Shown here: one piece after another, positions 24,778-33,265 of the stretch
How positions within the stretch are numbered: position 1 is the stretch's first letter
Layout: each line of letters opens with the position of its first letter
From: Caballeronia sp. SEWSISQ10-4 2
GTDB lineage: Bacteria; Pseudomonadota; Gammaproteobacteria; Burkholderiales; Burkholderiaceae
Length of the DNA stretch: 36,289 nt
Direction of reading: 5' to 3'
Assembly (NCBI RefSeq): GCF_030464885.1
Contig: NZ_JALPRJ010000078.1
Span: forward strand, 1-36,289
Notes under the pieces: model-generated
Seen by the model: only the letters and a program-made list of their open reading frames with translations
Databases searched by the model: none
Told to the model about the DNA's origin: nothing
Program-made: the position numbers and the translations under genes

Positions 24778-25629
24778 TTACAACCGGTAGAACGCGCGCG
24801 CGGTATCGCCGAAGATCGCTTCCTGTGCAGGCGCGTCAAGGCGTGACGTCAATTGTCGCGCTGCATCAAACCAGTGCGCGTAATCGCCGTTCAGGTTCAG
24901 GACAGGCCAGTCGCTGCCCCACATCAGGCGTTCAGGCCCAAAGTGTTCGAGAAGATGATCGACGTAGGGCTTGAGCGTTGCCACAGTCCAATCGGGCGCA
25001 GCCTCAGTCGCCAGACCAGAGAGTTTGCAGTGCAGCCGTTGTGGCAACGCGGCCAATTCCGCTATGCCGTCGGCCCAGCTTTGCCAGGCCACATCGTCTT
25101 CCTTGCCTTCCTTGATTTGCGGCTTCGCGCCATGATCGACGACGATTCGCAACTCGGGAAAACGCGTGGCAAACACCTTCAGAGAAGGCACATGGCGCGA
25201 AAATATCAATGCATCGAAGGCGAGGTCGTGTTTGATCAGCGCCTGGACTGCCGGAGTCAGTTCCGGATTCTCGATCCAGCGGTCATCCGGCAGGTCCTGC
25301 AGCATCGGACGCACACCCTTGAATTTCGGTTCCCGCGCGAGTTCATCGATCAATTCGACGGCGTTCGGCGCGTCAAGCGGAACCCAGCCAACAATACCGG
25401 CAATAGACGCATCGCCGCGGGCGAGATCAAGTAGATAATGCGTTTCATCGACGGTCGGCGCGGCCTGAACCACCACCGTCCGCGCGATGTTGGCCGCTTC
25501 CCGAAGCGGCTTCAGGTCATCGGGACCAAACACGCGGTACAACGTCTGCAACTCCGGCGTTAACCAACCGTAGTCGCCACGCGATGGGTCCCAGAAATGC
25601 TGATGTGCGTCGATACGTTCAGCGCTCAT
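24778..25629 (-). CDS. COG3618 amidohydrolase, likely L-fucono-1,5-lactonase
   Basis: Lactone hydrolase of 283 residues of the amidohydrolase superfamily. Visible are the strand-1 HxH motif (H9 and H11 in IDAHQHFWDPS), FKGVRPMLQDLPDD, the strand-end histidine in IVVDHGAKP and the late aspartate in LMWGSDWPVLNLNGDY. COG3618 enzymes hydrolyse sugar lactones; an L-fucono-1,5-lactonase from Burkholderia multivorans is a characterised member. The start is ATG at 25629, overlapping the aldose dehydrogenase stop as ATGA, so the two consecutive enzymes are translationally coupled. It would open the lactone made by that dehydrogenase. L-rhamnono- or L-galactono-lactone remain alternatives. Confidence 0.85.
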   Translation of the reverse strand: MSAERIDAHQHFWDPSRGDYGWLTPELQTLYRVFGPDDLKPLREAANIARTVVVQAAPTVDETHYLLDLARGDASIAGIVGWVPLDAPNAVELIDELAREPKFKGVRPMLQDLPDDRWIENPELTPAVQALIKHDLAFDALIFSRHVPSLKVFATRFPELRIVVDHGAKPQIKEGKEDDVAWQSWADGIAELAALPQRLHCKLSGLATEAAPDWTVATLKPYVDHLLEHFGPERLMWGSDWPVLNLNGDYAHWFDAARQLTSRLDAPAQEAIFGDTARAFYRL

Positions 25630-26726
25630 GGTTTTCGTGAATCCGCGTGATCGATGCCTGCTTGATCCATGCGTGGTACAGGCGCCGAACGATGCAACAA
25701 ACCCGCCGCTCGCAACGCGTCCCACAACTCATCCGGCAATGGAACGGCGAATGAAGCTGCGTTCAGACGTACTTCCTCAGGGTTCCGTGCGCCCATGAGC
25801 ACCGTGGCCACAACTTTATGCGCATAAGGAAACTGCAAAGCCGCGCTGGACAAGGCAACGCCATGCTCACGACACACCCGTTCAAGCGCTTCAACGCGCT
25901 CGATGATCAACGGCGGCGCATCGCCATAGTTGAACTTTTGGTTGTCCGCCTTTGGCGCTGTCTCGGGATTCAGTCCCCGCGCGAGAATGCCTGAATTGAA
26001 CGCGCCACCGAGCACAATGCTGACGCCGCGCTTCTCGCATTCGGGCAGCAAGTCGTCGAGTACCGCTTGCTCCAGCAAGGTGTAGCGTCCCGCCAGCAAC
26101 GCGCAATCGATGTTGTATTCCGCCATTACTTCCTGAATGGCCGCACCTTCGTTCACACCGAGTCCAACCGCTTTTACGCCGCGCGATGCGCGCAGTTCAT
26201 CGAGCGCCCGAAAGCCGCCCTCGTTCGACAGTTGCCGCCAGTAACGCGCGTTATTTTCTCCGTGTGTGACGCGGCCGATATCGTGGATCAGCACAATATC
26301 GATATCGACGATACCCATGCGTTGCTGGCTGTCCTCGAACGATCGAAGAATGCCGTCGTAGGTGTAGTCGAAGATCGCCTGGAACGGCAGCGGATCCGAC
26401 CAGCCTTCGCTGCCGTCGTAAGGCGTGGTGCGCGGGACAAAATGGCGGCCGACTTTGGTCGACAGCACGTAGTCTTCACGTGGGTATCGGCGCAGCGCAT
26501 CGCCTAACCGGTGTTCGGCTTTCGTGTGGCCGTAATGCGGCGCGGTATCGAAAAAACGGATGCCGCTTTGCCACGCGGCATCCACCGTCGCCTGCGCGTC
26601 TGCCTCGGAAAGATCGTGATACAGGCCGCCCAGCGGTGCAGTGCCCAGCGACAGCGCCGTGACCTCCAGCGACGTTTTACCCACCTTGCGCTTTTTCACG
26701 ACGGGATTTCCAGTGATTGGGTTCAT
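25626..26726 (-). CDS. Aldo-keto reductase-family aldose 1-dehydrogenase (L-fucose dehydrogenase type)
   Basis: TIM-barrel oxidoreductase of 366 residues. The AKR tetrad is visible as D60 and Y65 in FFDTAPHYGHTKAE, K91 in VLSTKVGR and H148 in IVLIHDIG. The D-threo-aldose/L-fucose dehydrogenase group carries this extended architecture (VTALSLGTAPLGGLYHDLSE at the N-terminus, VATVLMGARNPEEV near the C-terminus). It would oxidise L-fucose or a related aldose at C1 to the lactone with NAD(P). It follows the UxaA-type gene by 24 nt and is coupled to the lactonase by ATGA. The ribosome binding site before the ATG is weak. Confidence 0.85.
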   Translation of the reverse strand: MNPITGNPVVKKRKVGKTSLEVTALSLGTAPLGGLYHDLSEADAQATVDAAWQSGIRFFDTAPHYGHTKAEHRLGDALRRYPREDYVLSTKVGRHFVPRTTPYDGSEGWSDPLPFQAIFDYTYDGILRSFEDSQQRMGIVDIDIVLIHDIGRVTHGENNARYWRQLSNEGGFRALDELRASRGVKAVGLGVNEGAAIQEVMAEYNIDCALLAGRYTLLEQAVLDDLLPECEKRGVSIVLGGAFNSGILARGLNPETAPKADNQKFNYGDAPPLIIERVEALERVCREHGVALSSAALQFPYAHKVVATVLMGARNPEEVRLNAASFAVPLPDELWDALRAAGLLHRSAPVPRMDQAGIDHADSRKP

Positions 26727-26750
26727 TGCGTTGGATCCAATGAGTCACAT

Positions 26751-28040
26751 TCAAATCGAAGGAATCGATACCGCATACCGCGGCGTCGCGCTCGCCGGCA
26801 GGCATGCCGGACCAACAGGATCAAAGGTTTTGTACGTCAGGATGAACTCCTGATGGCCGAGCGATTCCGACTTCGACGCTGCACCTGCCGCCACGCTCAC
26901 GGTTGCATCAAATACTTCGCGGCCGACTTCATCGAGCGTCGCGCGGCCTTCCAGAATGCGGCCCGCATCGACGTCCATATCGCCGGAAAGATTCCGATAC
27001 GTCGCCGGATTCGCGCAAATCTTGATGACGGGCGAGATGGCCGAACCGACCACCGAACCGCGGCCAGTCGTGAACAGGATCACGTGCGCCCCGCATGCGA
27101 TCAGTTCGCCGATTTCCGCGTTGTCGCTGATGTTCGGAAAGCCGAAACGCGGTTCGCCGTCGGGCACGACATCGAGCAGATACAGACCGCCGACGGGCGG
27201 AATGTCGCCGGGTTTCACAATCCCCACGATGGGCGACGCGCCGCTTTTCGCATACGCGCCGAGTGACTTTTCTTCCTGCGTGGTGAGGCCGCCGTCCGCA
27301 TTGCCGACCGCGAACGAGCCGTGTCCAAGGATGGAGTAGTAACGCGCCGCCTTGTCCACGCACGCGACAATTTCACGGCCCAACTCGGGACGCGCTGCCC
27401 GGCTTTTCATATGGAATTCGCAGCCAACCAGTTCGCCGGTTTCCTCGAAGATGCAGGTGGCGCCGGCATCGATGAGTGCATCGAAGGCGCGGCCCACGGC
27501 GGGATTCGCGGTGATGCCGCTCGTGCCGTCCGAGCCGCCGCAAATCGTGCCGACGATTAATTCATCGAGCGCCATCGGCACCTTGGGTTGCTGCGCGAGC
27601 GTTGCGCGTGCGTCGCGAATCCAGTCAATGCCGTTCTGAATCGTGCTGCGCGTGCCGCCTTTTTCCTGGATCGTCAGCACCTCGGCGGGGCGGCCGCTCG
27701 CACGCACGGCGTCGACGAGATAGTGCTTATTCATGCTTTCGCAGCCGAGCGACACGAACAACACCGCGCCCACGTTCGGGTGCGTGGTCAGCCGCTCCAT
27801 CATCTTTTCGGCATAACTGTTCGGGTAGCAACCCGGAAAGCCGATCAGGTGAACCGGGGGTTCTTGCGCGGCGGCGGGATCGTCGAAAGCGTCAAACGCC
27901 GGGCGAAACTGCGCGACGATTTCCCGCGCGACGTGATGCGCGCACTCGACGAGATAAGCGACCGCGATCACATTGCGGATGCCCTTGCGGCCATCGGCAC
28001 GCAGGAAACCTTGAAGTTGCGGATTGGTGGTTGCGGTCAT
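26751..28040 (-). CDS. UxaA-family sugar acid dehydratase, large subunit
   Basis: Altronate/galactarate dehydratase-like protein of 429 residues, corresponding to the catalytic part of UxaA. Conserved cysteines that would hold the metal are visible in GFPGCYPNSYAE, VSLGCESMN and GTICGGSDGTSG, and the C-terminal half contains LFTTGRGSVVGSAISPVIKI. This family dehydrates sugar acids to 2-keto-3-deoxy acids, so here it probably supplies the fuconate (or similar) dehydratase step in place of the enolase-superfamily enzyme. The start at 28040 lies 4 nt after the small-subunit stop; an AAGG is very close to it. The two subunits are separate genes, unlike fused E. coli UxaA. Confidence 0.85.
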   Translation of the reverse strand: MTATTNPQLQGFLRADGRKGIRNVIAVAYLVECAHHVAREIVAQFRPAFDAFDDPAAAQEPPVHLIGFPGCYPNSYAEKMMERLTTHPNVGAVLFVSLGCESMNKHYLVDAVRASGRPAEVLTIQEKGGTRSTIQNGIDWIRDARATLAQQPKVPMALDELIVGTICGGSDGTSGITANPAVGRAFDALIDAGATCIFEETGELVGCEFHMKSRAARPELGREIVACVDKAARYYSILGHGSFAVGNADGGLTTQEEKSLGAYAKSGASPIVGIVKPGDIPPVGGLYLLDVVPDGEPRFGFPNISDNAEIGELIACGAHVILFTTGRGSVVGSAISPVIKICANPATYRNLSGDMDVDAGRILEGRATLDEVGREVFDATVSVAAGAASKSESLGHQEFILTYKTFDPVGPACLPASATPRYAVSIPSI

Positions 28041-28044
28041 CGCC

Positions 28045-28383
28045 TTAGCGTTCCCGGTGATCCACGAACGCATGGCCGGCGTCGTGGGTGTAGGTCGGGA
28101 GATAGTCGCTCTCGAGATTGTGCGTATGCAGATGTTCGCCGGGCTGAACGTCCGACGTCACGTGGCCAATGATCGCGCCATAGCGCAGCACTTTTTCGTC
28201 GGTACGCAGCGCGCGGCGCGCGACTTTGTGCCCCAGGTCGATAGTCTTCGCAAGCGTGACGATCTCCCCTTCGATCTTCACACGCTCCCCCGCTTCCAGA
28301 CGAGCGCCGGCAATCAGGCAATTGTCTTGCGGACTTTGAAGAATAAGCCGGGCGTCGGTGGGCTTGTGAGGGGCGTGCTGCAC
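28045..28383 (-). CDS. UxaA-family dehydratase small subunit (SAF domain)
   Basis: Protein of about 112 residues with the SAF domain found at the N-terminus of altronate dehydratase. Recognisable are the NCLIAGARLEAGERVKIEGE strands and the EHLHTHNLESDYLP end, where relatives have the VHVHN-type motif. I prefer a GTG start at 28383 because AAGGA lies seven nt upstream; the ATG at 28410 adds nine residues but has no Shine-Dalgarno. It is the first gene of the operon with the large subunit, the aldose dehydrogenase and the lactonase, and is divergent from the IclR regulator. Confidence 0.82.
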   Translation of the reverse strand: MQHAPHKPTDARLILQSPQDNCLIAGARLEAGERVKIEGEIVTLAKTIDLGHKVARRALRTDEKVLRYGAIIGHVTSDVQPGEHLHTHNLESDYLPTYTHDAGHAFVDHRER

Positions 28384-28586
28384 GGAAACTTCCTTGGGAT
28401 CGGGCGCCATTCGGGTGGCATTCGGGCGGTAGTTCGAGCAATGCCGCGGGTTTGCATCAGTACAATCATTTATCAGTGAACGTATTATTCATATGCGCAC
28501 AAGTTGAAGTCAAGCTAAGTGCGCCGCTGAGCGGTCCGTGTTTTCCCTTAGCATCTTGCTTTTAAGCGACTTAACCGAAGGTCATC

Positions 28587-29408
28587 ATGCAGGCAGACGA
28601 TCCCACCGACGCCGACCGCTACCGCGCGCCCGCGCTGGATAAAGGTCTCGACATCCTCGAATTGCTCGCCGAGCAAAAGGATGGACTGACACGCGCCGAG
28701 ATCACGAAATCGCTCGGACGCAACGCAAGCGAGATGTACCGGATGCTCGAACGGCTGGTCGCGCGGCAGTACGTGGTGCGCTCACCCGCGGGCGATCGCT
28801 ATTCGCTGAGCCTGAAGCTGTACGCACTCGCGCACCGCCATCCACCGATGAACCGTCTGATCGCGGAAGCCTTGCCGGTCATGCAGCGTTTCGCCGATCG
28901 CGCGGAGCAGTCGTGTCATCTCGCCGCCTATGACCGCGGCAACTTGCTCGTGATCGCTCAGGTCGACGGGCCGGGCACGTGGGGGATTTCGGTGCGGCTC
29001 GGCGCACGGGTTGGATTGATCGATACCGGTTCGGGCCGCGTGATCCTCGCGTTTCAGAGCGCGGAGCAGCGTGCGCATATGCTTGCGGAACACACACGCG
29101 TCAGGGGTGAGTCCGAGTTGGATCCGCTCGCGTTGGAAAATGCGTATCGGCAGATTCGCGCGGACGGTTTTCTGCATAAGGAAAGTCAGCAGACTTTCGG
29201 CGTGATGGACGTGAGTTTTCCACTGCTTGGGCCCTCCGGCCAAGCGATTGCGACGCTGACGTGTCCGTATCTCAGGCGTATCGACGAATACGTGGCGCCT
29301 TCCATCAGCGAGGTGAGTGCGCTGCTCGGTGAAGCGGCCGCGGCGCTGTCGATGTTCCGTGAGCCGGACGTGGAATTCGATGAGTCGCAAGATTCGAGCG
29401 CGGCTTAG
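28587..29408 (+). CDS. IclR-family transcriptional regulator
   Basis: Regulator of 273 residues. The N-terminal winged helix covers about 14-75 (ALDKGLDILELLAEQKDGLT, then NASEMYRMLERLVARQYVVR). The C-terminal GAF-like effector domain runs from about 85 to 255 and contains the family segment RLGARVGLIDTGSGRVILAF and FGVMDVSFPLLGPSGQAIAT. It is divergent from the sugar-acid operon with a 200-nt gap, and in related loci such a gene controls the fucose-type pathway, sensing a sugar-acid intermediate. ATG start with AAGGT six nt upstream. A TGAA-N7-TTCA dyad in the divergent gap (TGAACGTATTATTCA) is a possible operator. Confidence 0.9.
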   Translation: MQADDPTDADRYRAPALDKGLDILELLAEQKDGLTRAEITKSLGRNASEMYRMLERLVARQYVVRSPAGDRYSLSLKLYALAHRHPPMNRLIAEALPVMQRFADRAEQSCHLAAYDRGNLLVIAQVDGPGTWGISVRLGARVGLIDTGSGRVILAFQSAEQRAHMLAEHTRVRGESELDPLALENAYRQIRADGFLHKESQQTFGVMDVSFPLLGPSGQAIATLTCPYLRRIDEYVAPSISEVSALLGEAAAALSMFREPDVEFDESQDSSAA

Positions 29409-29539
29409 TAGCTGGCACGGCTGGCGCGGCTGGCAAACCCGGCAAGTTGTAGACACGCGCGACGCGTTAGAATGGCGACCCTCTCAAAAAGCGGAACGTC
29501 GCCCCGTGCGCCGTTTCGCGTCTTTTTCTACGCAAGGCA

Positions 29540-30085
29540 ATGGCGAAACTCCTCTCCGATCCCGAATTCCAGCGCTTCTCCGAACTTCAGCAAAAGCAGT
29601 CCAGTTTCACGATCACGAGCGAGGAAGCGGACGAGCTGCGCGATATCGTCGCGCGCGCGCAGCAAAAGCGCGACGACCGTGCTGCGGCGATGCAGTCCAT
29701 CGAGACGTTTATCAAGCAATTCGACATTGGCGCAGACGAACTCTTCACGTCCGACCAGATAGCCGATGCCGCCCGCAATTTCGGCCTGATTCCCGCGGCG
29801 AAGAAGGAACGCGTGCTGCCGCCGCAGTTGTCGTTCAACGGCAAGCCGTATCAATGGACCGCTCGCGCGCTGCCGGACGACATTCGCGTTCCGCTGTTCG
29901 AGGCGTTCACATCGGGTGCGTCGGTGAAAGCGTTTATTGCTACGCCTAAGGACGCTACGCGTTGTGCGGCAACTATCGCGCGTCTGGAGCGGGAAACCGG
30001 TAGCACTTATGCCGATGCCTGGCTGGAAGAACTGGCCGTATCGCGTGCGCAAGTCGACGACGCGCTCGCAAAGCTGCCCGCTTGA
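29540..30085 (+). CDS. Hypothetical protein with N-terminal coiled-coil helix
   Basis: Unrecognised cytoplasmic protein of 181 residues. Residues 1-60 are charged and helical (FSELQQKQSSFTITSEEADE, then LRDIVARAQQKRDD), and the rest mixes a basic patch (PAAKKERVLPPQLSFNGKPY) with helices to the C-terminus. The layout, a helical N-terminus and a small basic C-terminal module, recalls H-NS-type proteins of this group, but the defining H-NS C-terminal motif is not present, so no function is assigned. ATG start with AAGG just upstream. It converges with the Pat-like gene across a hairpin-rich gap. Confidence 0.65.
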   Translation: MAKLLSDPEFQRFSELQQKQSSFTITSEEADELRDIVARAQQKRDDRAAAMQSIETFIKQFDIGADELFTSDQIADAARNFGLIPAAKKERVLPPQLSFNGKPYQWTARALPDDIRVPLFEAFTSGASVKAFIATPKDATRCAATIARLERETGSTYADAWLEELAVSRAQVDDALAKLPA

Positions 30086-30104
30086 TTCGACGGGGCGACG
30101 ATGT

Positions 30105-30160
30105 GCGGGTTGCGAGTGACCACTTCGCAACCCGCGTTCCGGCCGCCCGGCGCGGCGGCC
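30105..30160. terminator. Tandem hairpins between convergent genes
   Basis: An 11-bp stem GCGGGTTGCGA/TCGCAACCCGC (30105-30115 and 30125-30135) is followed by a second stem GGCCGCC/GGCGGCC (30141-30147 and 30154-30160). No T tract follows on either strand, so they are terminator-like structures, not classical intrinsic terminators. Confidence 0.45.
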
Positions 30161-30185
30161 AGATGTAAGCGCCCTTCTCCGGTCT

Positions 30186-32558
30186 TCACGGCAACACCGC
30201 GTCGGCTTCCGCCAGCCTCATCCGGAAACCGATCACGCCGGGATCTTCCGTCGCTACGATCTGGAATCCGCAACGGCGCGCGAGTGCGATCATGCCGGTA
30301 TTCTCACGCAACGCCTCGCCAACCAGCCAGCGCGTCCCGCGCGTCCGGCAGTACGCAATGACCCGCGTCACCAGTAACATCCCCAGCCGCTTGCCCTTCT
30401 GGTCAGAGCGCACCGCAACCGCGAACTCGGCTGTCTCGTTATCCGGATCGGCGACAGCGCGCACCACGCCCAAGGTCTTCATCGCGTCGTTTTCACCAGT
30501 CAGGGCGATGAACGCCATCTCGCGGTCGTAGTCGATCTGCGTCATCCGCGCGAGTTGCGAGTGATCGAAACTGCGCACAGAACTGAAGAACCGCAAGCGT
30601 AGATCGTCGGGCGTCATCGCGGCGACGAAGGCACTGTGGGCGGCTTCGTCGTCGGGACGTATTGGCCGCACACAGATGCGCAAGCCGTTCCAGTCGAGCG
30701 TCTCCTCCAGTTGGCGCGGATACGGCTGGATCGCGAGCGGCGTGCGATGCGCGGCCAGCGTCAGATGCGGCTCATGGACCACGACGGCCTGCCGGGTCAC
30801 AAACACCGTCAACCGCAACGCGACAATCTGCTCGATCTCGCAGACCGCCTGCGACAAGGCGGTCAACGCAACGAGCAAACTCTCCGCCGGAAGTTCGCGC
30901 GCCCTCGGTGAATGCATCACAAGGTCGCGCGCCAACACCGGGTTGAGTGGCGGCAGCGCGAATTCGTGCAATGCATCCGGCAATCCGAGCGCACCAACGG
31001 CCTTAAACTCGAACACTGGCCCGAACACACGATGATTCAGCAAGCGGACATCGATTTCGATGGTGTCGTCGCTGCGGGGCCCCGCCGACCCCGCCTTCAC
31101 GACCACGCCGAATTGCGCCAGGACCCGCGATGCCCGCTCGCCGTCCAGTTCCGCGACACCCGCCGCCAATGCAGCCATGACCTGAGCCTGCGCACTGTCC
31201 AGCGCGACCACCGTCTGAGGACGTGGCCCATCGGGCGTCTGCATCAACAACTCGCGGCCCTGGCGATAATCCACGAGCCGCGCGAAACCCCGCGCCAGGC
31301 GTTGAGGCGTGGTATGCACGGGAATGCCATGAGCGTGCAACGCATCGCGCGTGGCGTGATCCACGCAGCCGAAAAAACAGGCCATCAAGCCGCGATACGC
31401 GTGGCTTTGCTGTGCGATCAACATGCGCGCGACTTCGGCGACGGGCGCGGTATGCGTTGGCGCGTGGACCACGAACGCTGTCCCGGTCTCGCGGTGCGGC
31501 GCAAGCGCTTCGAGCGCCGCGCCGAAGTCAGCGGCCGCAGCAGTGTCTCCGAGTTGCAACGGATTACCCAGCCGTGCGCGTGGCAAAGCTGCGGCGACCG
31601 CCTGGCGCGCGGCGTCGGGCCAGAGCGCGAGCGCGTCGCCAGCAGCGGCAAACGCGTCCGCGGCGAGAGCGGCCACGCCGCGGTCGCTGGTGATGACCGT
31701 CGCCCGGTCGCTTGCGGCCACACGACCCACACCGAGCGTCTCGATTTCGTCGAGCAGGTCGTCAAGGGAATCGACGCGTACCAGGCCTGCGCGCCGGAAC
31801 GCGGCGCTGTAAAGCGCATCGAAAGGATCGTCGTGGCCCGTGCGCAAAACCAGAACAGGTTTATTGCGCGCCGCCGCCCGGGCCGCCGACATGAACTTGC
31901 GCGCCATTTGCACCGATTCGATCGCCATCAGGATCGCGCGCGTGCGTGAATCGCTCGCGAGGAAATCGAGGATGTCGCCCACGTCGACGTCAGCCTCGTC
32001 GCCCAGCGCGACCACCCGCGAAAAACCAAGCCCGCGAGCGTTCGCCCAGCCCATGACGCCGTTGGTCAACGCATTCGACGCCGATACCCACGCCACGCCG
32101 CCTGGCACGACAGCGCATGATGGCGCGCCCAGCACCGCGCCTATGGCCGGCGTCATCACGCCCACGCTCGCCGGACCGACCACACGCAGCAAAAACGGCC
32201 GCGCTGCCGCAAGCGTGCGGCGTGTCCACTCCCGCCCGTCCGGCTCCCCCGCCTGCCCGATGATCACCACCGCCCGTGTGCCGCGCTCGCCCAGTTGCCT
32301 GACGATCTCCGGCCACGTGGATGGGAGCGTGCACAACACCGCGACAGTCGGTGCATCGGGCAAGTCGCCGATGCGCGCATAAGCCACGGCCTCATTCAAC
32401 TGGCGATGCTTCGGATTCACGGGCCAGACCGCGCCCGCGAAGTTCGCGCGGCTCAGCCGCGACCACACCATTTCCCCGATGCTCCCCGCACGCAGCGACG
32501 CACCGATCACAGCGATCGACTTTGGGTTGAAGAGTGCGTCGAGATTGCGTACGGTCAT
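30186..32558 (-). CDS. Pat-like bifunctional acyl-CoA synthetase-homologous/GNAT acetyltransferase
   Basis: Large protein of 790 residues with the architecture of the protein lysine acetyltransferase Pat (Pka/YfiQ). The N-terminus is a CoA-binding Rossmann domain (LFNPKSIAVIGASLRAGSIG), followed by succinyl-CoA-synthetase-like domains (VVGPASVGVMTP at about 126-137) and a shortened ATP-grasp-like part (about 455-610). The C-terminal GNAT domain (about 625-785) has the acetyl-CoA loop RSDQKGKRLGMLL and RENTGMIALARRCGF. Such enzymes acetylate metabolic enzymes, for example acetyl-CoA synthetase. The classical GPNCxG of the CoA-binding part is GPASVG here, suggesting the synthetase half is not catalytic. 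The start at 32558 has only a G-rich upstream stretch. Its upstream region is joined to a truncated aldo-keto reductase gene. Confidence 0.85.
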   Translation of the reverse strand: MTVRNLDALFNPKSIAVIGASLRAGSIGEMVWSRLSRANFAGAVWPVNPKHRQLNEAVAYARIGDLPDAPTVAVLCTLPSTWPEIVRQLGERGTRAVVIIGQAGEPDGREWTRRTLAAARPFLLRVVGPASVGVMTPAIGAVLGAPSCAVVPGGVAWVSASNALTNGVMGWANARGLGFSRVVALGDEADVDVGDILDFLASDSRTRAILMAIESVQMARKFMSAARAAARNKPVLVLRTGHDDPFDALYSAAFRRAGLVRVDSLDDLLDEIETLGVGRVAASDRATVITSDRGVAALAADAFAAAGDALALWPDAARQAVAAALPRARLGNPLQLGDTAAAADFGAALEALAPHRETGTAFVVHAPTHTAPVAEVARMLIAQQSHAYRGLMACFFGCVDHATRDALHAHGIPVHTTPQRLARGFARLVDYRQGRELLMQTPDGPRPQTVVALDSAQAQVMAALAAGVAELDGERASRVLAQFGVVVKAGSAGPRSDDTIEIDVRLLNHRVFGPVFEFKAVGALGLPDALHEFALPPLNPVLARDLVMHSPRARELPAESLLVALTALSQAVCEIEQIVALRLTVFVTRQAVVVHEPHLTLAAHRTPLAIQPYPRQLEETLDWNGLRICVRPIRPDDEAAHSAFVAAMTPDDLRLRFFSSVRSFDHSQLARMTQIDYDREMAFIALTGENDAMKTLGVVRAVADPDNETAEFAVAVRSDQKGKRLGMLLVTRVIAYCRTRGTRWLVGEALRENTGMIALARRCGFQIVATEDPGVIGFRMRLAEADAVLP

Positions 32559-32611
32559 GCGGCCCCCGTGAATGGGATCTATCCAGCATAGGCGATTCGC
32601 GAGCCGGCTCC

Positions 32612-33216
32612 GCGCAATACGGCATCATTTCGCGCTCTTCCTCGCGGTACGCGAGGTTCAGTTGCAATTGCATGTTGATGGGCTTGTGCCAGCCGTGCCG
32701 CTCGCAGATCTGAACGATCTTTGCGAGCTGCCAGGTGTACATGGTCGATACCCCGATGTAGCGCGCCTTGCCCGACCGGACGATCTCGTCCAGCGCGCCC
32801 ATCGCTTCTTCCACGGGCGGGGCGGTATCGAAGTAATGCAGCATGTAGACGTCGACGTAATCCATGCCCAGCCGCCGCAACGATGCGTCGATACCGTCCA
32901 GCACGTGCTTGCGCGAATGGCCGCCCGCGTTCTGATACGCGCCCATGTCGTAGCCGACCTTGGTCGTGACCACGATTTCCTCGCGCCGCGCGAGGCGTCC
33001 GAGAATTCGGCCGACAACTTCCTCGCCAACGCCTGCCGAATAGAAATCGGCGAGATCGATGAAGTTCACGCCCGCTTCCAGCGCGTGACGGACGATCGGT
33101 TCACTTTTCTGTTCGTCGAATATCCAGGGCCTCCACTGCGGCGTGCCCATGTTCATGGTGCCGAGACACAGACGCGACACTTTGAGGCCTGACTGGCCCA
33201 GACGCACATATTCCAT
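32612..33216 (-). pseudogene. Truncated aldo-keto reductase
   Basis: From ATG 33216 (GGAG eight nt upstream) the sequence encodes a clear AKR N-terminal half: MEYVRLGQSGLKVSRLCLGT, FIDLADFYSAGVGEEVVG with the catalytic D and Y, VTTKVGYDMG with K, and YMLHYFDTAPP with H. Similarity stops after about 200 residues at AYREEEREMMPYCA. The frame then runs without resemblance through the upstream region and into the 5' end of the Pat-like gene in another frame (to 32392). A typical member has about 330 residues, so the C-terminal 40 percent, including cofactor-binding segments, is missing. A deletion fusing this gene to the Pat-like gene is the simplest reading; the product is probably inactive. Confidence 0.8.
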
Positions 33217-33265
33217 TCTTTGAGCTCCATGACGAGCGCCGACGCGCGACGCCCGTGCGCTGTTT

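Noticed and set aside
25811..25830. A near copy of the CTTTATGCGCATAAAG palindrome inside the aldose dehydrogenase gene
   Set aside because: It encodes ordinary residues of the enzyme (YAHKV region) and is imperfect; most likely chance.
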